A stretch of DNA of 64,000 nucleotides from an uncultured Bacillota bacterium (lineage in GTDB: Bacteria; Bacillota; Clostridia; Christensenellales; QAND01): positions 1 to 64,000 of the forward strand of contig CAJLPK010000001.1 of NCBI GenBank assembly GCA_905208455.1, in the 5' to 3' direction. Each line of letters begins with the position of its first letter. Within the stretch, counting starts at the first letter, position 1. Both the position numbers and the translations under genes were made by a program. Positions 25,239 to 33,760 of this stretch are shown piece after piece. The notes below the pieces were generated by a model. It saw only the letters and a list, made by a program, of their open reading frames with translations. It did no database searches and had not been told where the DNA came from.

Positions 25239-26639
25239 ATGGAACAGGAAAAAAGGGGACTGAATATCAGTGTAAGATCTTTTATCACCGCGATCATTAT
25301 GCTGTTGGCGCTTATGGTCATTACCTATCTGCTGACGTTTTGGATTCCAGGAGGAAGCTACCAACGCATCATACAAGACGGGCAGGAATTGGTGGTTGCG
25401 GGAACGTATGCGCCTGCAGAGGGTGGCATTGCCTTTTGGAAATGGATTTGCTCACCGCTTTTGGTATTGACGGCTGAGGGAAATGGAACCATTTTGGCGA
25501 TCATAGCCTTTCTGCTCATCATTGGCGGTACGTTCCACTGCCTGGATAAAAGCGGCCTTATGGCGTACATGCTGCAAAAAATCGCAGCGAGATTCCGGGA
25601 GAAAAAGTACACGCTGCTGTGCTGCATCGCATTGTTTTTTATGGCGCTGGGCGCTTTTGTGGGAAGCTTTGAGGAATGTGTGCCGCTTGTGCCGCTTGCT
25701 GTGGCCCTATCCGTTTCGCTGGGCTGGGATGCGCTGACAGGCCTTGGCATGAGCTTGCTTGCGGTAGGATGCGGCTTTTCTTCAGGCGTATGCAACCCGT
25801 TTACCGTGGGCATCGCGCAGGAGCTGGCAGGGCTGTCCATGTTTTCCGGCATCGCTTTTCGCCTGCTTACATTTGCGGTGATTTACGTTGTATTGATTGT
25901 ATTTTTGACCCGTTATGCAAAGAAAATTGAGAAAAAGGGCAGCGCGACAGAGCTCCAGCCTGTCATTTTTACAAAGGATAAAAGAATGGAGCATGGCTTG
26001 CGGGCCTTTTCCATAACGCTTGGATGCGGGGTGCTGTTGATCATAGGTTCTCCCCTGCTGCCGTTTTTACAAGGGATCATCATGCCGGTCATTGCCCTGG
26101 TATTTTTGATAGCTGGCCTGCTTTCCTCCACTTTGTGCGGAATGAAAGGGAAACGGATGGCAGGGTTCTTTAAGGACGGCGCTGTTAGCATTTTGCCGGC
26201 AGTACTGCTGATCCTCATGGCCAGCTCCATCAAATATACGCTGACAGAGGCCAACGTGCTGGATACGATCTTGTATAAAGCGACGGCAGTGATGCAGGGG
26301 CTGCCGCAGGGGGCGGCCATCCTGTTTTTGTATCTGATCGTGCTGGCAATGAACTTTTTTATCTCCTCCGGCTCGGCCAAGGCGTTTTTGCTCATGCCGC
26401 TTTTGACTCCGATGGCGGATCTATGCGGGATTTCGCGGCAGCTGACGGTACTGGCCTTTGCTTTTGGGGATGGGTTCTCCAATGTGTTTTATATGACCAA
26501 CCCCGTGCTGCTGATCTCGCTGGGCTTGGCGGGGATAGGCTATGGCAAGTGGGCCAGATGGAGCTGGAAATTCCAGTTTGTTATCCTGCTGATTACGAGC
26601 GGTATTCTGTTGCTGGCCAGCGCAGTTGGCTATGCATAA
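25239..26639 (+). CDS. YfcC/DcuC-like permease
   Basis: 466 residues with about 11-12 hydrophobic segments. The pattern ITYLLTFWIPGGSYQR near the start, FEECVPLVPLAVALS, and FFISSGSAKAFLLMPLLTP with GDGFSNVFYMTNP near the end are typical of the YfcC group in the ion-transporter superfamily. Members are annotated as C4-dicarboxylate, amino-acid or acetate carriers, and substrate assignment is weak. It is translationally coupled to the M20 peptidase, which suggests it moves an amino acid, peptide or acyl product of that enzyme. Confidence 0.82.
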   Translation: MEQEKRGLNISVRSFITAIIMLLALMVITYLLTFWIPGGSYQRIIQDGQELVVAGTYAPAEGGIAFWKWICSPLLVLTAEGNGTILAIIAFLLIIGGTFHCLDKSGLMAYMLQKIAARFREKKYTLLCCIALFFMALGAFVGSFEECVPLVPLAVALSVSLGWDALTGLGMSLLAVGCGFSSGVCNPFTVGIAQELAGLSMFSGIAFRLLTFAVIYVVLIVFLTRYAKKIEKKGSATELQPVIFTKDKRMEHGLRAFSITLGCGVLLIIGSPLLPFLQGIIMPVIALVFLIAGLLSSTLCGMKGKRMAGFFKDGAVSILPAVLLILMASSIKYTLTEANVLDTILYKATAVMQGLPQGAAILFLYLIVLAMNFFISSGSAKAFLLMPLLTPMADLCGISRQLTVLAFAFGDGFSNVFYMTNPVLLISLGLAGIGYGKWARWSWKFQFVILLITSGILLLASAVGYA

Positions 26640-26642
26640 AGG

Positions 26643-26674
26643 AAAAGCAGCCGAAAGCAAGGCTGCTTTTTTAA
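26643..26674 (+). terminator. Terminator of the peptidase-permease operon
   Basis: AAGCAGCC and GGCTGCTT are separated by 8 bases and followed by six T. Confidence 0.92.
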
Positions 26675-26690
26675 CGGAAAGGAGAAGAAA

Positions 26691-27371
26691 ATGAGACAAG
26701 AAGAGAGTAAGCATTGGTGTACACTGCTGGCAAAAAAGCTAAAGGAAGCATTTGGGGAGACCCTGTATTTTTTGGGATTGCAGGGAAGCTATCGGCGTGG
26801 GGAGGCAACACCGGATAGCGATATTGACGTAGTGGTTGTTTTTACGCATATAAACGTAAAAATCTTATCCGAATATCAAGCTGTACTGCGTACTATGCCG
26901 CATTGGGAAAAGACTTGCGGATTCGTCTGCGGGGAAACGGAGCTTTTCCATTGGCCGGCATACGATATGCTGCAGCTTTTCTATGATACGCAGCCGGTAT
27001 ATGGCACGTTGGATGCCGTAAAAGGACGCATTACCAACGAGAGCATAGCAGAGGCTGCTGTGATCGGGGCGGCCAATTTGTACCATGCCGCCTGCCATCA
27101 TAGAATTTTTCAGAGCTGCCCGGCGCAGCATTTAGCGGCCTTATATAAGGAAGGGATGTTTTTGCTGAGAACCTATGCCTTATATACGACAGGGATCTTT
27201 GCAAGGACGCACAAACAGCTGGGAAAGCTGCTGACAGGACAGGCAAAACAAATGTATGATCAATGGAGCCGGCAGGGGGAGGCTGCACAACGATCTTTAG
27301 AGGAGACGGATCTGCAGTATCAAAACATTATAAAATTTTGTCAAAATATACTCAATGACATAAATTATTAA
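26691..27371 (+). CDS. Nucleotidyltransferase-fold protein
   Basis: 226 residues, ATG behind AAAGGAGAAG. Residues about 25-50 contain LQGSYRRGEATPDSDIDVVVVF, the GS-x-RRG and S-D-x-D motif of pol-beta-type nucleotidyltransferases, including the two metal-binding Asp residues. The C-terminal half is helical and reminiscent of substrate-binding (HEPN-like) domains. Such proteins transfer nucleotides to small molecules or proteins (antibiotic adenylyltransferases, MNT toxins' partners). No partner gene is adjacent, so the target is unknown. Confidence 0.78.
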   Translation: MRQEESKHWCTLLAKKLKEAFGETLYFLGLQGSYRRGEATPDSDIDVVVVFTHINVKILSEYQAVLRTMPHWEKTCGFVCGETELFHWPAYDMLQLFYDTQPVYGTLDAVKGRITNESIAEAAVIGAANLYHAACHHRIFQSCPAQHLAALYKEGMFLLRTYALYTTGIFARTHKQLGKLLTGQAKQMYDQWSRQGEAAQRSLEETDLQYQNIIKFCQNILNDINY

Positions 27372-27508
27372 ATAATAATGATGTGATAATATATTTTTCA
27401 AGAACGATTCTCCGCACTTCCAACAATTTACCAGCAGGATAGCGTATAGTTTTACAGCGCCTCGTCAATACTGTATGTGAAATATTATTTGATAGAGGTG
27501 ACATGATT

Positions 27509-27718
27509 ATGGATACGTTTGCATTGCTAATCACAATCATCGGCGGCATCAATTGGCTGCTGGTAGGGTTGGCACAGTTTGACCTTGTCGCATGGATTTG
27601 CGGCGGGCCGGCAACGATCGCGGCGCGCATTATATATACCATTGTAGGCTTGTGCAGTCTTTGGTGTATTAAGCTCTTATTCCATCGTACGCCGAAAGGA
27701 ACAATAACACACAACTAA
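27509..27718 (+). CDS. DUF378 small membrane protein
   Basis: 69 residues with two hydrophobic helices. IGGINWLLVGLAQFDLV at the start and a TIVGLCSLWCI second helix match DUF378. The function is unknown. Two ATGs lie close together; 27509 is the better distance (about 8 bases) from GAGGTG. It is monocistronic, with a bidirectional terminator following the stop. Confidence 0.85.
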   Translation: MDTFALLITIIGGINWLLVGLAQFDLVAWICGGPATIAARIIYTIVGLCSLWCIKLLFHRTPKGTITHN

Positions 27719-27721
27719 AGG

Positions 27722-27750
27722 GCAAAGGCAGGATCCAATCCTGCCTTTTG
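27722..27750. terminator. Bidirectional terminator
   Basis: A perfect 11-bp inverted repeat AAAGGCAGGAT / ATCCTGCCTTT with a 3-base loop, lying between two convergent genes. Confidence 0.85.
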
Positions 27751-27755
27751 TCTTT

Positions 27756-28316
27756 TCAGGCTTGTTTTTTTAGAGAGAAAGCCAAAAATACCGAACCCAG
27801 TAAAGCGCCGCAGGTACCGGCGATGATGTCTGTCATGGTATCGCTTAGCGATCCGCCCTGCGCTTGCAGGTGGAAAAACGTGTCGCCGCAGAACTCGTAG
27901 ACCTCCCAAAGCCCAGCGGCTGCAATGGCCAAAAAGAGTGAAAACAAAATCGGCAGCGCAGGCGGTAGTTTTTGGACTTTGTACCGGCGCAAAAGCGCAT
28001 TATATAGAAGATGCCCCACCAGGATCAATAAAATACCGCTGGAAAAATGCAGGATCAAATCATAGAAGGAGATAGCGTGGTATCCGCCCAGCATGGAACC
28101 AAAATACTGGGCCATAACGGTGAAGAGAGAGAACACGGCATAGTAAGAGGGCCTTAAATTTCTTAAAAACAAGAGGAAAAGAAGTGCGGTGCCGGCTGTC
28201 ATCCCATAATAATAAAAAGCGATGGGTGTCCCCAATGCAAAGGAAATCGCATAGGTAACGGTATAAATGATCAGTAAGCAGATGGAGAGAATGGTGTTTT
28301 GTTTGGACGCTTTCAT
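27756..28316 (-). CDS. DUF2238/YjdF-like membrane protein
   Basis: 186 residues with about six hydrophobic segments. Conserved-looking polar residues are buried in the helices: DLILHFSSGILLILVGH, AAAGLWEVYEF and GGSLSDTMTDIIAGTCGALLG. These match the DUF2238 (YjdF) pattern. The biochemical role is unknown. The frame is open further upstream, but the ATG of MKASKQN has a GGAGG site eight bases before it. It lies 62 bases downstream of the symporter gene on the same strand. Confidence 0.75.
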   Translation of the reverse strand: MKASKQNTILSICLLIIYTVTYAISFALGTPIAFYYYGMTAGTALLFLLFLRNLRPSYYAVFSLFTVMAQYFGSMLGGYHAISFYDLILHFSSGILLILVGHLLYNALLRRYKVQKLPPALPILFSLFLAIAAAGLWEVYEFCGDTFFHLQAQGGSLSDTMTDIIAGTCGALLGSVFLAFSLKKQA

Positions 28317-28365
28317 AAAAACCTCCGATAAAAGCATTGTTTCCTTAGTATATCTGAAAAATAAA

Positions 28366-28392
28366 ATAAAAAAAGCGATCAACCGCTTTTTT
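28366..28392 (-). terminator. Short terminator at the end of the AGCS gene
   Basis: AAAAGCG and CGCTTTT arms around six bases. The minus strand continues with T residues, and the hairpin overlaps the symporter stop codon. Confidence 0.6.
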
Positions 28393-29740
28393 TTGTTTTC
28401 TGATGCCGATACTCTTTATACAACTTGGAAACCAGCCCGCTGAGCGCCAGGAGAGCCAACAGGTTTGGGATGACCATCAATCCATTGAATAGATCGCTGA
28501 GGGCCCAAACGAGATCTACCTTTAGCATGGAGCCGACCATGATGAAGACCAATACAATACCGGAATAGAGCTTTACAGCTTTGGCGCCAAACAGATATTT
28601 GATATTGGTTTGCCCAAAAAAGTACCAGCCTACAATGGTGGAAAATGCAAAGAAGAACATACACAGGGCGATGAAAATATCACCAAAATGCCCAAATACG
28701 GATGAGAAGGCAACCTGAGCCAGCTTGGAGCCGGTTTCTCCCGAGGAGAGTGCGCCTGTTGTTAAAAACGTCAGAGCAGTGAGGGTAAGTACGACAAAGG
28801 TATCTAAAAAAACGCCCATCAGCGCAACGACGCCTTGATCGCACGGATGGTCTACCTTGGCTAAAGCGTGTGCATGCGGCGTTGAGCCCATCCCGGCTTC
28901 ATTGGAAAATAAGCCGCGCGAAACGCCGTAGCGCACAGCCATTTTTACTGAGATGCCGGCCGCGCCGCCCAATACGGCGTCTGGGTGGAAAGCCCCTATA
29001 AAAATGGAAGCAAAGGCCTGCCCGATATGCTGATAATTGATGCCGATGACAACGAGCGAGCCGACAATATAAAAGAGAGCCATGATGGGTACGAGCTTTT
29101 CTGTAACAGATGCGATGCGGCGGATGCCCCCCATGAAGATAAAGCCGGCCAATACAGCTGTAAATACCCCAACGACCCAGGAGGGAATGCCGAAAGCAAT
29201 ATCAAAAGCTTCAGAGATGGAATTGGATTGCACCATGTTTCCCATAAAGCCCAAGGCCAATATGATGAAAACAGCAAACAGCGCCGCTAAAACACGGCCA
29301 AAGCGCCCATGAAACGCTGCCTTGATATAGTATACAGGGCCCCCGGTGACTTCGCCATGCATGGTTGTCTTGAATTTTTGTGCAAGCGTGGCCTCGGAAA
29401 AAATGGTAGCCATACCGAAAAAAGCACTGATCCACATCCAAAAGATTGCGCCAGGACCGCCGGAAACCACAGCCGTGGCTGCGCCGGCGATATTGCCGGT
29501 ACCAATTTGAGCGGCTATGGCGGTTGTCAGCGCCTGGAAAGAACTCATGCCCTCCTTGCCGGCTTTTTTCCCCTTAAATCGAAACCCGCCAAATACTTTT
29601 TTGAAGCTGTCCTTAAATTTTACGATTTGGACAAAGCGAAGCCGAAAGGTGAAATAGATACCGGTGCAGCACAAAAGCACGAGCAAAATATTATCCCACA
29701 GCGCGCCGCTGATGGCCTGTACGATGGCGGTAAATTCCAT
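28379..29740 (-). CDS. Alanine/glycine:cation symporter (AGCS family)
   Basis: 453 residues with about 10-11 membrane segments. Family signatures are clear: FQALTTAIAAQIGTGNIAGAATA near residue 70, GGPGAIFWMWISAFFGMATIFSE, and FSNEAGMGSTPHAHA (the AGCS signature). These proteins import alanine or glycine with sodium or protons. GGGGGGAT lies before ATG. The operon continues into the YjdF-like gene only if the small hairpin at the stop is read through. Confidence 0.93.
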   Translation of the reverse strand: MEFTAIVQAISGALWDNILLVLLCCTGIYFTFRLRFVQIVKFKDSFKKVFGGFRFKGKKAGKEGMSSFQALTTAIAAQIGTGNIAGAATAVVSGGPGAIFWMWISAFFGMATIFSEATLAQKFKTTMHGEVTGGPVYYIKAAFHGRFGRVLAALFAVFIILALGFMGNMVQSNSISEAFDIAFGIPSWVVGVFTAVLAGFIFMGGIRRIASVTEKLVPIMALFYIVGSLVVIGINYQHIGQAFASIFIGAFHPDAVLGGAAGISVKMAVRYGVSRGLFSNEAGMGSTPHAHALAKVDHPCDQGVVALMGVFLDTFVVLTLTALTFLTTGALSSGETGSKLAQVAFSSVFGHFGDIFIALCMFFFAFSTIVGWYFFGQTNIKYLFGAKAVKLYSGIVLVFIMVGSMLKVDLVWALSDLFNGLMVIPNLLALLALSGLVSKLYKEYRHQKTKKSG

Positions 29741-29777
29741 ACTGATCCCCCTTTTTTGGATATGAGCAGTCTTTTTT

Positions 29778-29805
29778 AGTATAATGGTTCAAGGGACAAA
29801 TGCAA
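29778..29805 (-). promoter_or_regulatory. Promoter of the AGCS symporter gene
   Basis: On the minus strand TTGCAT, a 16-base spacer and TATACT, about 40 bases before the start. Confidence 0.65.
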
Positions 29806-29813
29806 GGGAAAAA

Positions 29814-29849
29814 TAAAAAAAGCCCGAGGCTTAGGCAAGCTTCGGGCCT
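29814..29849 (-). terminator. Terminator of the desulfoferrodoxin gene
   Basis: GCCCGAGGCTT and AAGCTTCGGGC arms with one mismatch. The minus strand then has eight T. Confidence 0.92.
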
Positions 29850-29855
29850 TTTGGC

Positions 29856-30245
29856 TTAGGCCAAATCGGTTTTCCATAAACCGTGCAGGTTGCAGTATGC
29901 AAATACGGCCAGGGGTTTTTCGCCGTCCGTAAGAGCTATATCAGCCTCCGGCGCTTGATCTGGGCACAATGCTTTGCGGTGCCCGCCCTCATTTGTCTGC
30001 ACGTAGATCCATTCGATGGAATGCTCTTTGGTCATGGGATGCGCGGCACTGCCTACACATACATGCACCAAATTACCGTCTGTTTTCACAACAGGCACAT
30101 GCTTTTCCTGCGCAGCATCTGTTGTGTTGGCAATAAGCTCATGCATTTTCTCGCCGCAGCATACTACCGGCACGCCGGCATTATGGATCATGCCAATTAG
30201 ATTTCCGCAATGCTTACATACAAAAAATTTTTGTTCTCTGCTCAT
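29856..30245 (-). CDS. dfx: Desulfoferrodoxin (superoxide reductase)
   Basis: 129 residues in two iron domains. The N-terminal rubredoxin-like centre I has CKHCGN and VVCCGEKM. The C-terminal superoxide reductase centre II has histidines in EKHVPVV and HPMTKEHSIEW and the Cys/His pair in YCNLHGLW. It reduces superoxide to hydrogen peroxide without making oxygen, a typical defence of strict anaerobes. It stands alone between its own promoter region and a terminator. Confidence 0.95.
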   Translation of the reverse strand: MSREQKFFVCKHCGNLIGMIHNAGVPVVCCGEKMHELIANTTDAAQEKHVPVVKTDGNLVHVCVGSAAHPMTKEHSIEWIYVQTNEGGHRKALCPDQAPEADIALTDGEKPLAVFAYCNLHGLWKTDLA

Positions 30246-30328
30246 TGGTATTCACACTCCTTTTTATAATAAGACCATTTCCATTATACTCCAGCTTCTG
30301 AGATAAGAAAATAGACAGGAGAGGACTC

Positions 30329-30442
30329 TCATTTTTTCTTTGGAGCCTTTGTCTGATGGAAGCAAAACTGCCCATAGGGATGCGCTGATATAAAGTGTTG
30401 AATCTCCTTTGTGTATAGCTGGATGCGCTGATATAAATCCAT
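30329..30442 (-). CDS. Possible 37-residue protein
   Basis: From ATG 30442 a short frame begins MDLYQRIQLYTKEIQHFI and ends with a lysine-rich tail. AAAGGAGG lies about 12 bases upstream, longer than usual. It would be cotranscribed with bioY. There is no recognisable family, and a chance frame cannot be ruled out. Confidence 0.25.
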   Translation of the reverse strand: MDLYQRIQLYTKEIQHFISAHPYGQFCFHQTKAPKKK

Positions 30443-30492
30443 CAGCAGCGCCGCCTCCTTTCTCCCTTTACTGTAACCGAAAGAAAGAGAGC

Positions 30493-31053
30493 TTATACCG
30501 GGAGCTTGTCCGAAAGTGCAGCGCGCAGTCTGCCGGAAATGCTGGCGCAGACAAGGCATTTTAGTATATCACCGGGCAATGTCGGCAGGCAGTATACAGC
30601 AAAAAGCTGCGAAATCGTCATGGCCTGTTTGAGATAGAGCGTCATGATGCCGTAAAAATACGGGAGACCGATGAGATATAGGATGGCCGCGCCTGCCAGC
30701 GATGCCAAAAAAGCAGAGCTCCAGGATTTTCGGGAGCGTTCAAAGAGCAGGCCGGTACAAAAGGTGGCAGGGATCAAGCCCAGCAAAAAGCCAAAGGTAG
30801 GCTTAACCACATAGCCAATACCGCCGCCTTGAGTAAAAATGGGAAGGCCGATTAAGCCGAGAGCCAAATAAACAGCAACCGAGACAGAGCCCCACTTTTT
30901 ACCAAGCAGCAGCCCGGCCAGGGTAGAGAAAAAGGTTTGCAGCGTAATAGGCATCCAGCCCAGCGGGATTTTGATGAACGCGCCGATGGCACACAGGGCT
31001 GCAAACAGCGCACAAAGGATCAAAAGATACAAATGATTTTTATTGGAGGACAT
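30493..31053 (-). CDS. bioY: Biotin transporter BioY
   Basis: 186 residues and six predicted membrane segments. The BioY signature segments are PLGWMPITLQTFFSTLAGLLLGKKWG near residue 35, GLIGLPIFTQGGGIGYVVKPTFGFLLG, and YFYGIMTLYLK. BioY is the substrate-binding component of the energy-coupling-factor biotin importer. The start at 31053 has AGGAAG seven bases before it; 21 extra upstream codons are open but contain the -10 region. A BirA-like operator overlaps the promoter. No bio synthesis genes are near, so the cell may depend on imported biotin. Confidence 0.93.
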   Translation of the reverse strand: MSSNKNHLYLLILCALFAALCAIGAFIKIPLGWMPITLQTFFSTLAGLLLGKKWGSVSVAVYLALGLIGLPIFTQGGGIGYVVKPTFGFLLGLIPATFCTGLLFERSRKSWSSAFLASLAGAAILYLIGLPYFYGIMTLYLKQAMTISQLFAVYCLPTLPGDILKCLVCASISGRLRAALSDKLPV

Positions 31054-31088
31054 ATAAAGACACTTCCTATCGCCTATTTTTTGTACAT

Positions 31089-31142
31089 AGTATAGGGAAG
31101 GAAAGACGTATGTCAATCATTTGATATTCTGAGGTTTACAAT
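31089..31142 (-). promoter_or_regulatory. bioY promoter with BirA-like operator
   Basis: Promoter: TTGACA (31111-31116), a 16-base spacer and TATACT (31089-31094) on the minus strand. The half-site ATTGTAAACC (31133-31142) is followed after 14 bases by GATTGACATA, a partial mirror copy overlapping the -35. This spacing fits known biotin-repressor (BirA) sites. Confidence 0.6.
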
Positions 31143-31176
31143 AAAAACGTACAATCAATGGCACGTTTTTTTGAAA

Positions 31177-32121
31177 TTAAGCGGGGTTTGCTGCCAAAAA
31201 GTCCATAACCTGTTGGAAATTTTGAATGGCTGTGGTAGTGCCGACGCTTTGAACGGAAATAGCGCCGGTCGCATTGGCAAAGCGGGCACATTCGCGCAAG
31301 CTGAATCCCTTTAGCACCGCTGTCATAAATCCGCCGGTAAAGTTATCTCCGGCGCCTGTGGTATCAATGGCGTTGACCTTGAAGGGCGGCATATGGAAGG
31401 ATTGCTGACCGTCGCTGACATAGCAGCCGTCCCCGCCATGCTTTAAGATGACAACGCCGCGGCATACCTCTTTGAGGCGCTCGACAATGGTTTCAGGGTC
31501 ATCGCTGTCTACCAATTTAGAGGCTTCTTCATAGCTGGGCATGAAATAGTCCAGATCCTGGATGATAGGACGAATGCTTTCGGCAGTGTAACCTTCCGGC
31601 ACCTGAGCGGTATCTGCTGATACCAAAGCCCCCGCTTCATGCGCTTTTTGTACGATGGTCGCAAAGCCGGATTCCATTAGGCCAGGCAGGGCAAATAAGC
31701 TGCCCAGGGTAACGAGCCTGGTTTGGGAAAACAGAGAAAAATCAATGTCCTCTATGGTAAAGGCGTCGTTGCCGCCTCCCTGATAGAGAAAATTCCGACG
31801 GCCGTCCTCAAAGATGAGGGCAACAGAGGTACAGGTATTGACCGCGCTATCGCGTACTACATGAGACAGATCCACCCCGCTTTTGGTTACGATATCCACA
31901 ATGGCATCGCCCCAAATATCACGGCCGATTTTGCCCACCAATGCGGTATGCATCCCCAGCTTTGCCAAAACGCAGGATTCGTTTTGCGCATCGCCACCGG
32001 GCCATAAAAGCATAGAGTCTACCGGCGTAGAGTCCACGGTAAAAATCTTTTCATTGACAGGACGTACAAGAATATCTGCGCAGAGCTGGCCTACGCAAAT
32101 GACATCATAACGGCGTTGCAA
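31177..32121 (-). CDS. PfkB-family carbohydrate kinase
   Basis: 314 residues from TTG 32121, behind AAGGAGGG; 17 more codons are open upstream but lack a ribosome site. The N-terminal GQLCADILV and GGDAQNESCVLAKLG form the first PfkB signature region. The C-terminal NAIDTTGAGDNFTGGF is the second and carries the catalytic Asp and anion hole. Substrates in this family include fructose, ribose, adenosine and sulfoquinovose derivatives; the sequence alone does not choose between them. It is monocistronic, so context does not help. Confidence 0.85.
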   Translation of the reverse strand: MQRRYDVICVGQLCADILVRPVNEKIFTVDSTPVDSMLLWPGGDAQNESCVLAKLGMHTALVGKIGRDIWGDAIVDIVTKSGVDLSHVVRDSAVNTCTSVALIFEDGRRNFLYQGGGNDAFTIEDIDFSLFSQTRLVTLGSLFALPGLMESGFATIVQKAHEAGALVSADTAQVPEGYTAESIRPIIQDLDYFMPSYEEASKLVDSDDPETIVERLKEVCRGVVILKHGGDGCYVSDGQQSFHMPPFKVNAIDTTGAGDNFTGGFMTAVLKGFSLRECARFANATGAISVQSVGTTTAIQNFQQVMDFLAANPA

Positions 32122-32224
32122 AGAAGATCCCTCCTTAATAGGCAGATACAAAAATGTTTCATAGTCATCCATACTATTTCATAATTAAAGGGCAAAGTCA
32201 ATGAGAAATCCGGTGAAAATAAAG

Positions 32225-32250
32225 AAAAGGAAAGGGCGTCCTTTCCTTTT
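32225..32250 (-). terminator. Terminator of the small lipoprotein gene
   Basis: A perfect 11-bp repeat AAAAGGAAAGG / CCTTTCCTTTT with a 4-base loop. It ends in T runs on both strands. Confidence 0.85.
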
Positions 32251-32257
32251 ATACAGA

Positions 32258-32605
32258 TTATGCAGAGGGGGATTCATCTTGCCGCTGGTATTGGTGTACA
32301 CTGTCATCCAGCGTAAGGGTCAATATATCCCCCTCGATGTTCCATGGCCCGGCCTGCAGGGAAGCTTGGTCGCATTGCAGGCGCAGCGTTTCCCCCTCCA
32401 GTTCATAGGTGCCGGTAAGCATTGTGCCGCTTTCGCTGCTAATGGCAAAGGTACGGTCCTGTGTAAAGGTGATGGTTAAGCCATCCTCATTGTTGTCCGT
32501 CCAGGTCCCCACAAGCGGGTCCGCTCCGCCGCAGGCAGAAACCACAAAGGTAAGACATAGCGCAAGACAGAAAAAAGAAAGCGCTCTGCCAAAGGCTTTT
32601 TCCAT
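32258..32605 (-). CDS. Small lipoprotein with lipocalin-like beta domain
   Basis: 115 residues. The signal peptide ends with the lipobox VSAC (Cys near residue 25). The mature part reads VGTWTDNNEDGLTITFTQD, GTYELEGETLRLQ and NIEGDILTLTLDD. These short G-x-W and repeated beta-strand motifs are common in lipocalin-like domains of Firmicute lipoproteins. It is expected on the outer face of the membrane. The ligand is unknown. GGAGG precedes ATG by seven bases. Confidence 0.75.
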   Translation of the reverse strand: MEKAFGRALSFFCLALCLTFVVSACGGADPLVGTWTDNNEDGLTITFTQDRTFAISSESGTMLTGTYELEGETLRLQCDQASLQAGPWNIEGDILTLTLDDSVHQYQRQDESPSA

Positions 32606-32834
32606 AGAGAAACCTCCTGATTGGTGAAATAAAACTGCACACTTTGAGAGGAACAGGCAGATACATGCCTGTCCCTTTTGTGGAATACTTTAGCACTTTT
32701 CCTCTTATTTTCCTAGACAAAATTAAAAAAATCCGCTGAAATTAGGGAAAAGACATGGGAAAGCCGCGAAAAAGCCATAAAAAACAGGGAATCTATGAAA
32801 GGAAAAACACAGAATACACAGAAACAGAGAAACA

Positions 32835-32843
32835 TGGTATAAT
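32835..32843 (+). promoter_or_regulatory. Extended -10 promoter of the HD-domain operon
   Basis: TGGTATAAT about 40 bases before the HD gene; no good -35 is seen. Confidence 0.6.
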
Positions 32844-32882
32844 ATTTGATGATTATAAATTTTAAGGGGGGACCTTGTATAA

Positions 32883-33470
32883 ATGGACGAGGGCAACCGA
32901 CCACGAGCGCTTTCGCTGCTCACGGAGCATGTACAGAGTGAGTCTTTGCTAAAGCACGCGTATGCGGTGGAAGCGGCGATGCGGCGTATGGCGCGTTATT
33001 TTCATCAAAACGAGGATTTCTGGGGCGTTGCAGGCTTGCTGCATGACCTGGATTATCAGGAATATCCAGACGAGCACTGTCAGCATGTGGAAGCAATGCT
33101 GCGGGAGGCGGGCTATGGAGATGAGATCGTACGCGCGATTTTAAGCCACGGCTATGGGCTCTGCACGGATGTAGAGCCGCAGACGGAGATGGAGAAATCC
33201 TTATATGCTGTGGACGAATTGACTGGTTTGATTACGGCGGTCGTATTGATGCGGCCTTCCAAATCCATCTTGGACCTGACAGTAAAATCCGTAAAGAAAA
33301 AATGGAAAACAAAATCCTTTGCAGCGGGCTGTAACCGGGAGATAATCCAGGATGGGGCAGATAGGCTGGCTATGCCTTGGGAAACCTTGACGCTGCTGAC
33401 CATCGAAGGGATGCAGGCGGAGGCGAAGGCTTTGGGCCTGGCAGGAACTTTGGAGGAAGAGGCATCATGA
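32883..33470 (+). CDS. HD-domain hydrolase
   Basis: 195 residues. Metal ligands of the HD fold are visible: KHAYAVEAAMRR (first His), LLHDLDY (His-Asp), ILSHGYG (His) and YAVDELTG (Asp). This is the single-domain group related to YfbR/YedJ-type phosphohydrolases, often annotated as hydrolase or 2',3'-cyclic phosphodiesterase. The substrate is unknown. TAAGGGGGGA lies 10-12 bases before ATG. Its stop overlaps the next start (ATGA), the first of several coupled genes. Confidence 0.85.
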   Translation: MDEGNRPRALSLLTEHVQSESLLKHAYAVEAAMRRMARYFHQNEDFWGVAGLLHDLDYQEYPDEHCQHVEAMLREAGYGDEIVRAILSHGYGLCTDVEPQTEMEKSLYAVDELTGLITAVVLMRPSKSILDLTVKSVKKKWKTKSFAAGCNREIIQDGADRLAMPWETLTLLTIEGMQAEAKALGLAGTLEEEAS

Positions 33471-33760
33471 TACGATTGACGATCTTGGTTTGCTTTCCGC
33501 GGGATGATGAGCAAATGCCTGTGGATTGGGAACGGGAAACAAGGGAACTGATCCACCTGCCGGGTGTAGAAGAGGTATTTTGGGGACAGAACTACCAGGG
33601 AGAGGCCAACTATGACGCAGTCGCGATGATCGACTTTAAGAATGAACGTGCGTATCATAGGGCCCAGGAAAATGAGGAATATCTGGAATGGTTCCGGGAA
33701 ATCTCAAAATCTGAAGGCTTTGCATGCCTTTGCACGGAAATCGAGGAGGAAGAGGCATGA
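33467..33760 (+). CDS. Small Dabb-like protein
   Basis: 97 residues starting at the ATG that overlaps the HD-gene stop. The sequence alternates beta strands and helices (IRLTILVCFP, PGVEEVFWGQNYQGEANYDAVAMIDFKNERAYHRAQ). This is the size and pattern of the dimeric alpha-beta barrel (Dabb) family, and the next gene has a clearer version. The function is unknown; related proteins are stress-induced or act as small cyclases. The last four bases overlap the next gene. Confidence 0.6.
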   Translation: MIRLTILVCFPRDDEQMPVDWERETRELIHLPGVEEVFWGQNYQGEANYDAVAMIDFKNERAYHRAQENEEYLEWFREISKSEGFACLCTEIEEEEA

